Shown in pieces: positions 57,926 through 64,000 of a DNA stretch of 64,000 nucleotides (position 1 is the stretch's first letter; each line of letters opens with the position of its first letter). The DNA is from Colocasia esculenta (taxonomy: Eukaryota; Streptophyta; Magnoliopsida; Alismatales; Araceae). Below the pieces are notes generated by a model that was not told the origin of the DNA, searched no databases, and saw nothing but the letters and a program-made list of their open reading frames with translations. The stretch is from the NCBI GenBank assembly GCA_014218235.1, contig CM024755.1, forward strand, positions 101,970,948 through 102,034,947. Reading direction: 5' to 3'. The position numbers and the translations under genes are program-made.

Positions 57926-60602
57926 CTGCAATGAATTTCAGCCACTATTAGAGCTATGTTAATTTATTTCCTAACTATTTTCTTATCTATTTTCCATTCA
58001 TTATTAATCCATTCTACACATGTGGACATTCCTATGTAGACTTAGCATGTAATGAAGATGATGATTCATGTATATTTATGTATAATCTCAATCGGTCGCT
58101 CTCATACCAATCCCTGTGACGACCCTCATTATACCGGTACGGTTATACCAACCCACGTCGATATAGTGAACGTTATCACAGTGGGGCATTTACCCAAACA
58201 ATAACATACGATTGAGATACACACAAATATAAAAACAGAGTAGCAGAAGAAAAGAACCACTGTCTTCATTTCATTCATCATCCACATTTAACATACATGG
58301 TTCAATGTAACATTTAAAGAACTAAAGTCCCCATAATTAAAGTACTAAAATCAAATACATTGTTTGTCCACGATTATACAACTTCATGATAATTCTAATA
58401 CATTGTTCCAAATTACATACTATGAAAGTGCAAACGTCACAAGTAACTCCAACAAACTAGTCTCTGCGCTCGGAGTCGCTCTCCACTGCCTCCTCTATGG
58501 GAGTAACGTCACCAACTAAGCATGTACGCCGAAGCAAGTAATGAGTCTAAAAGACTCAGCAAATAACACTACACATAACGTACATGCACATATCACAGCA
58601 GGTTTTACATACAAATTTACAAGACATAACATGGGGCATGCTTAATATTGAAATTTTACAACCTATCATGATGATTCTACAATTAAACACAGGGTTCATG
58701 CTTTCAGATTTTTTTTCCAAATTAAAATCTCCTATCACATGCTCTCTAATCATTCCAACACATGAAAACTATACTTCCAATTAAACTAAAACATGAAAGC
58801 AATTAAGCATGATTTTTTGCATATATAAAAGGGAACATACCTAACATGAATTCTACACATGCTTGTACATGCACATGACCATTTTATATACTTTAAGCTT
58901 GCTGTTTTAATGTGGATTAACAATCACAACCTAACACATGAGAACTACATTATCATTTAAAACACAACATGAGAGCAATTTCACATGGAATGGTCTACAC
59001 ATAATTAAGAATTGTCCCTAACATGGATTCTACGCATTGTACACCTATAAAACATGATCCTAAACACATTTAGTTTTCTGTTTTAGCATGATTCCAGATT
59101 TATCATGTCATGGATTCTCATATCACAATCTCACATTTTGGTTTCACAAATTTACACAATTTCTTATTCACATAGTTCACACTTTACACATTCACAATTT
59201 CGCATGTTCACATTCTCACTTTACACATGAACACATTCACATTTCACATTCACATATTTGATGTCGTGACACATAGTTCAAACCACCATAAGAAGGACAC
59301 ATCACATCACATACACATAGACGCCACCTAGGCAATATAGTGACGACTCTTGGATGCGCAGACCGGGAGAGCAAGTCTCCACCCTAACCAGTGGTACTTG
59401 TCCACCTCCAGGATTTCATCCTAATGCCCTTAGGATCACAACACATTGAACCTTCTCATGGGGACTTTTCCATGATACGGTTCCACTGCCCTCTATGGAA
59501 GCAGTGTCACGCTTGGCACAGTTTTACACATTACACATACCGATTTTAGCACACATTTTTACACATGACGCTCACACATCTTTTCATTTTCTAATTCACA
59601 CATGTGGCTCTATTTTTCCTGACATGGTACTACATATGACAGAGATTTCACATTCAGTATCTTGCATTAATCAGATTACACGCAATTTAAATCACTTTCA
59701 CAAAAGCATGTATTATTCACATAATTTCGCATGGGAAATTCATATTGCATCATACAATTGTCCAATTAGCCTGAAAATTTAACCACATGCTGATTACAGG
59801 TTTATAACCTCACATGCAAATTTCCAGATTTTTCTGAGTCCTATTGCATTTACAGAAATTAAAACATTCAATTGCATGCCATTCATAATTCAATTTGTCA
59901 TGGAACATAACATGAATCTCAGATTTGACATTTCACAGATATGAATTTATCATACATATTGTTATAGAAATTTTCCCCGAATTTATTTCACAACATGCAA
60001 TTTACTGTAAATTTTGAATAACCTACTCATGTTTTCTATTTCCATTGTAGAAATTACAGTAAATCATATGAACATGAACAAATTCTCAAATTTGCAGGGT
60101 ATGGACTGACACCTATACACATAGTATAGAGAAATCTAGGGCATTTAATTCCTCAGGAATCATGTAGACAGTAGGTGAACATACATAATCCATTTTCTCC
60201 AACATGTATTTCAATAAATATAATAATTTATGCCACCGACAGAAAATCACAACAATTTCCACACACATCACATTATCTATTTTACATAACATATAAAAAT
60301 TACACTATATCCTCATGCGTCAAAGTCCGGAAATTAATTACTTATGGCAGAACAGTTTACTATTCTGCACAAAAGAACTTGGCGGCAGTGTCTGGCCGTT
60401 CAAGGAGTTGGACGGCCAGATCGCTGGACGCATACTAGAGATCTTGGTGGCAAGGCATTGACGCCATGTTCCTGTCTGTGCAAGAGCACAGACCGAACTC
60501 CAAATACAGGATGAATGGGGGATCTAGGACACGAGGAAAAATGTGCAAAAATAAGAAAACCCTACTAGACACCTACACGGACGATGTGTGTAGGTTACTT
60601 GC
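57926..60602 (-). other. Proposed leader intron of Gyp-3 (GC-AG), spans PBS
   Basis: The donor CTGAAAG/GCAAGTAACC lies at 60603/60602, about 300 bases after the TATA box. The acceptor ATTCATTGCAG/CC lies immediately before the gag ATG at 57923. The intron of 2677 bases removes most of U5 and the primer site. It parallels the Gyp-2 leader intron despite different LTR lengths. Sequence evidence only. Confidence 0.5.
58097..58110 (-). promoter_or_regulatory. Gyp-3 primer-binding site (tRNA-iMet, mutated)
   Basis: The minus strand reads TTGGTATGAGAGC four bases inside the LTR end. One base differs from TGGTATCAGAGC (C to G). Confidence 0.8.
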
Positions 60603-61386
60603 CTTTCAGAAACTCTCCAAAGGGATCAAATGAGCCGGTGAAGCTCTCCTTGGGTAGTCCCAAGAAGCTCCCAAAGATGCCTTCCTCCGGGTTCCTTGAT
60701 GCAGTAGACCCCAAGAAGATGTCGAGGAAGCCTTCCTCTTTGTCCCAGCTACCTCCTTGTCGTGGTAGATGGCCGGAACCAGCTCCAGATGGTCGAATTT
60801 AAGCTTGCAAAGGTAGGTTTTTCTCACAGTCCAGAACTACGGTTTTTTTTCTTCTTTCTCTCCTCTTCTTGCAAAGAGCCAAGGGGCTTTGGGGTTGAAA
60901 AAGGGCTTGGTATATAGGACAGGGAACTCTCCTTTCACGCAGGGGTGATGAGAAAGCTTTCAGACCGTTGGGGACAGCTCCCCAATGGCTGGGGTTGCTT
61001 GTCCCCGGAAATTCAGGCTCTGCTTGCATGCATGTCAGAGATCTTGACGTCCATATCCATGGACGTTGGATTAAGTATTGGCGTCCATCGATGTGGACGC
61101 TGGATCATCATGGGCGTCCATCCATGTTGACGCCAACTTGGCCCTTCGGCCAGAACATAAAACATGCAGAAACCATGCCTAACTTATACATATATACACA
61201 TCATACATATGTATTATCATGTACACACTATCACCATGCAATTCATACATTATTTACAACTAATTATACACATGCATACATAAGTATAAATAGTTAACAC
61301 ATACGTAGATATGTACATCTATGCATACACAACATGAATTATTTACACGAAATTAAAATAATGCAACGAAATTCGAGGGCCTTACA
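58115..61386 (-). repeat. Gyp-3 5' LTR
   Basis: Partner of 49903-53171. Promoter, leader and GC donor are in its outer third (60600-60920). Ends ttaca at 61386. Confidence 0.93.
60909..60918 (-). promoter_or_regulatory. Gyp-3 TATA box
   Basis: The minus strand reads CCTATATACC, followed downstream by the leader and, about 300 bases on, by the GC splice donor. This matches the Gyp-2 arrangement. The other LTR has a weakened form (aatatacc). Confidence 0.5.
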
Positions 61387-61486
61387 ATTGTTTTGTGTAT
61401 ACTTTTACGTACAGGTGTCACCTAAATAGATTTTTAAAGACCCATTCACCCCCCCCTCCCTCTGGGCTTGTCAACTGGGTAACAAG

Positions 61487-61498
61487 TGGTATCAGAGC
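61487..61498 (+). promoter_or_regulatory. Copia-2 primer-binding site (tRNA-iMet)
   Basis: An exact TGGTATCAGAGC two bases after the LTR end (GGGTAACA at 61484). Confidence 0.95.
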
Positions 61499-61549
61499 GA
61501 GTCTCTTCGACAAAGAAGAAAGATCCAACGATCTGAAGAGTAAAGATCC

Positions 61550-64000
61550 ATGGCAGCCCAAGGTCACAACGAAGGTCAGTCTGTCAACCAACCACCATTG
61601 TTCGATGGAGAGGATTACACAGACTGGAAAACAAGAATGGAGTACTTTCTGCAAGGCCACGATTATCAGATATGGTCCATAGTAGAAGAAGGCGATCTTC
61701 TGGTCACAAATGAGAAAGCTCAATGGACAGACGATGATAGGAAGAAGATCTCGCATAATTGTAAAGCAAAGAGTATTTTGTGCTGTGCCCTTAGTAAAAA
61801 GGAGTTCAACAGAGTCTCAGCCTGCAAATCCGCAATGGAAATGTGGGAAAAGCTCAAAATCACCTATAAAGGCACAGACAAGGTGAAGGAAACAAGAATA
61901 GACATTCTTGTAGCACAGTACGAGAGATTTCAAATGCAATCAGGTGAGTCCATTACCCAAATGTTTAGTAGATTTACAGATATTACAAATGGGTTAGCTG
62001 GACTAGGAAAGACCTATGAAATGGGAGATATGGTCAGAAAGATTCTTAGATCCTTACCATCCTCATGGACCCCAAAGGTCACAGCTATTGAAGAGGCTAA
62101 TGATCTGAAAAGGATGTCTTTGGAAAAACTCATTGGGTCCCTTATGGCCCATGAGATCAATATGGAAAGACTAGGAGAGTCCTCTAGCAGAAAGAAACAT
62201 TCAAATGCTCTTAAAGCAGAAGAAGACAAGTCAGATGAGTCATCAGCTGAAGATGAGAACTCAAGTGGCTATGAAGATGAAGAAGCCATGTTATTAAAAA
62301 GGTTGCAACGCATTCTAGCAAAGAAGAAGAAGTTCCAATCTGGTAGAAGACACTTCAAGAGAAATAAAGACTTCAAGAAACCAGATGGAAAGGATCAAAA
62401 GAAGAGTGAGCCCATATGCTACGAGTGCAAAAAGCCAGGACATATTAAAGCTGAATGTCCAAAGCTCAAGAAGCCTAAATTCAGGAAGAGAGAGAGCTCC
62501 AAGAAGTTCAGGAAATATAAGAAGAAAGCTATGGCAGCTACATGGAGCAACAGCAGTGACTCAGACAGTGAGTCAAGCTCAACCAGTGATGAGGAAGAAG
62601 CCAACCTGTCTTTCATGGCAAATACCGAAGAAAAGGGTAACACTCGAGCATCCAAATGGTATTTGGACAGTGGGTGCTCAAGGCACATGTCAGGAAATCA
62701 GAAGCTATTCACCAATCTCCAAGCTGAACAAGGAACAGTTACCTATGGAGACAATGGAAAAGGTACAGTAATTGGCAGTGGTTCTGTGAGTAACAAAGGA
62801 AAGATAGTCATTGAAGATGTATTGCTTGTCAAAGGGTTGAAGCACAACCTCATCAGCATCAGCCAGCTTTGTGACAGAGGTCATCAGATTCAGTTTCAAG
62901 AGTCAAAGTGCAGCATACTAAAGGATGGAGATGTAATCTTCGAAGCCAATAGGGAGAAGAACCTGTATGCGCTTCATCTTGAAGAACTCAAGGATCAGGA
63001 TGTTTGCCTGGCAGCAAATAAAAGTCAGTCAACTGAACTATGGCACAGAAGACTAGGTCATTGCAGCATAGATGGGATGAGAAAATTGCTAAAGAAAAAT
63101 CTTGTGGAAGGCCTGCCAAAGGTCAGTGCAAAAATGGAAGGTGTCTGTAGATCTTGTGCTAAGGGAAAGCACACCAAGAGCTCCTTCAAGTCAAAAACGG
63201 TGGTAACCACCTCAAAACCCTTAGAGCTCCTTCATATGGATCTATTTGGGCCAATGAGAACTACCAGTCTTGGAGGAAAGAACTTTGGATTTGTCATAGT
63301 CGATGATTACTCAAGATTCACTTGGGTATCATTCCTAGAGCATAAAGATGACACTTTTGAAAACTTTGTTAGTTTTAGAAAGAAAGTCCAGAAGGATCAG
63401 AAGTTCAGCATTGTTTCTATCCGATCAGATCATGGTGGTGAATTTCAGAATAAAAAATTTGCTAAATTCTGTGATGATCAGGGGATTGAGCATAATTTCT
63501 CAGCGCCAAGGACACCACAGCAAAATGGAGTTGCTGAGAGAAAGAATAGAACTCTATTGGATATGGCATGAACCATGCTATCAGAATATGGTCTGCCAAG
63601 GTATTTTTGGGCCGAAGCAGTCAACACAGCAAGCTACATCATCAACAGAGTAATGATCAGGCCAATCCTAAAGAAGACTGCATATGAACTGTTCAAAGGA
63701 AAGAAACCAAAGATCAGTCACTTCAGGACATTTGGATGTCCTTGCTTCATCCACAACAATGGAAAAAGGGACATTGGTAAGTTGGATGCCAAATCAGATG
63801 AAGGCATCTTCATGGGGTACATATTATTTTTGATGAAACTAACCCTTCCTTGAGAAAGGAAGAAGATAGTGACAATGATGATACAGATGAACTGTCCAAG
63901 AAACTAAAGAATACATCAATTGAGAATAAGGATGATCCACCTCTAGAAGACATGCAACAAAAGGAAATTACACATGAAAATCTTCCAAAGGAGTGGAGAT
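61550..64000 (+). pseudogene. Copia-2 gag-pol (SIRE-type), runs off window
   Basis: The ATG at 61550 is 51 bases after the primer site. Domains: UBN2-type gag (residues about 15-190; FDGEDYTDWKTRMEYFL), a Ser/Asp/Glu-rich then Lys-rich tail, a CCHC zinc knuckle (CYECKKPGHIKAEC, 62418-62459), aspartic protease (YLDSGCSRHMSG), GAG-pre-integrase (LWHRRLGH..CAKGKHTKSSF) and integrase (MDLFGP, RSDHGGEFQN, PQQNGVAERKNR). A TGA at 63569-63571 replaces a conserved Arg right after LLDMA. The frame then reopens (MLSEYGLPRYFWAEAVNTA). Near 63820 about 25 codons present in Copia-1 are missing and the frame shifts; the acidic linker to RT is readable in another frame to 64000. Long, conserved and young-looking, but probably inactive. 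Confidence 0.92.

Larger units (their letters stand above)
49903..61386 (-). mobile_element. Gyp-3: complete Ty3/gypsy (Tekay/Del-type), intron-bearing
   Basis: An 11,484-bp element with exact TSD attgt (49898-49902 and 61387-61391), inserted near the end of the Copia-2 5' LTR. 3' LTR 49903-53171 (3269 bp), polypurine tract 53172-53183, gag-pol 53217-57923, primer site about 58097-58110, 5' LTR 58115-61386 (3272 bp). The first 100 bases of the two LTRs differ at five positions and other sampled blocks at fewer, so it is fairly young. It has only three in-frame stops and one frame shift. Confidence 0.95.
47932..64000 (+). mobile_element. Copia-2: Ty1/copia SIRE-type element, 5' part
   Basis: The 5' LTR occupies 47932-49902 and 61392-61484 (2064 bp), split by Gyp-3. 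The primer site is at 61487-61498 and gag-pol runs from 61550 past the window end. The LTR begins TGTTTAAATATACATG and ends GGGTAACA. The base layer at this point is LTR-D. Family assignment rests on the UBN2-type gag, DSGCSRHM protease, PR-IN-RT order and long LTR. Confidence 0.9.

Overview
This is a plant nuclear repeat block. It contains a CACTA (En/Spm) transposase relic, a Cassandra element with 5S-rRNA-like LTRs, Ty1/copia elements of SIRE type and Ty3/gypsy chromoviruses of Tekay/Del type with LTRs of about 3 kb. These families occur together only in land plants, most likely here a flowering plant with a large, repeat-rich genome. I see no host protein gene, rRNA gene, tRNA gene or CRISPR array. 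Nearly all long reading frames belong to transposons.

Layout. 1-4137: minus-strand CACTA element with decayed TNP2 transposase and hairpin-rich end. 4138-6086: mostly unassigned, with a MITE-like element. 6087-6390: C-rich minisatellite. 6391-6875: LTR-like fragment. 6876-7491: Cassandra on the minus strand. From 7492 to the right end the window is one nest. The base layer is a minus-strand copia (Copia-1), whose pol lies in pieces at 8113-8157, 23031-23344, 33974-34421 and 40860-42954. Inserted in it are: a solo LTR (soloA, 8158-23030) that contains a gypsy (Gyp-1, 9245-22139) that contains a solo LTR (soloS1, 15606-18591); a complete gypsy (Gyp-2, 23345-33968); two solo LTRs three bases apart (soloG 34422-37887 and soloS2 37896-40854); and an LTR (LTR-D) from 42955. 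LTR-D contains a solo LTR (solo3, 44008-47274) and a second copia (Copia-2, from 47932 past the window end). The Copia-2 5' LTR is split by a complete gypsy (Gyp-3, 49903-61386). Most insertions have an exact 5-bp target-site duplication (TSD), so the order of events can be read directly.

Most unusual feature. Gyp-2 and Gyp-3 are separate subfamilies in opposite orientation. Both carry two short GT-AG introns inside gag at identical codon positions. Both also carry a strong GC-type 5' splice site in the LTR leader, paired with a good 3' splice site just before the gag ATG. That leader intron (about 2.2-2.7 kb) would remove the primer-binding site. Spliced RNA could then encode Gag-Pol but could not be reverse-transcribed, while unspliced RNA would be the template. 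This would explain why the introns persist. It is an inference from sequence and needs RNA evidence.

Second theme. Unrelated LTRs here carry dense arrays of short CG-containing motifs: ATCGATTG, AACGATTT, TCGCGAC, ACTTCG palindromes and GGACGTC. Related copia LTRs carry different arrays at the same place.

Limits. All alignments were made by eye. Family names rest on recognised protein motifs and LTR structure, not on database searches.
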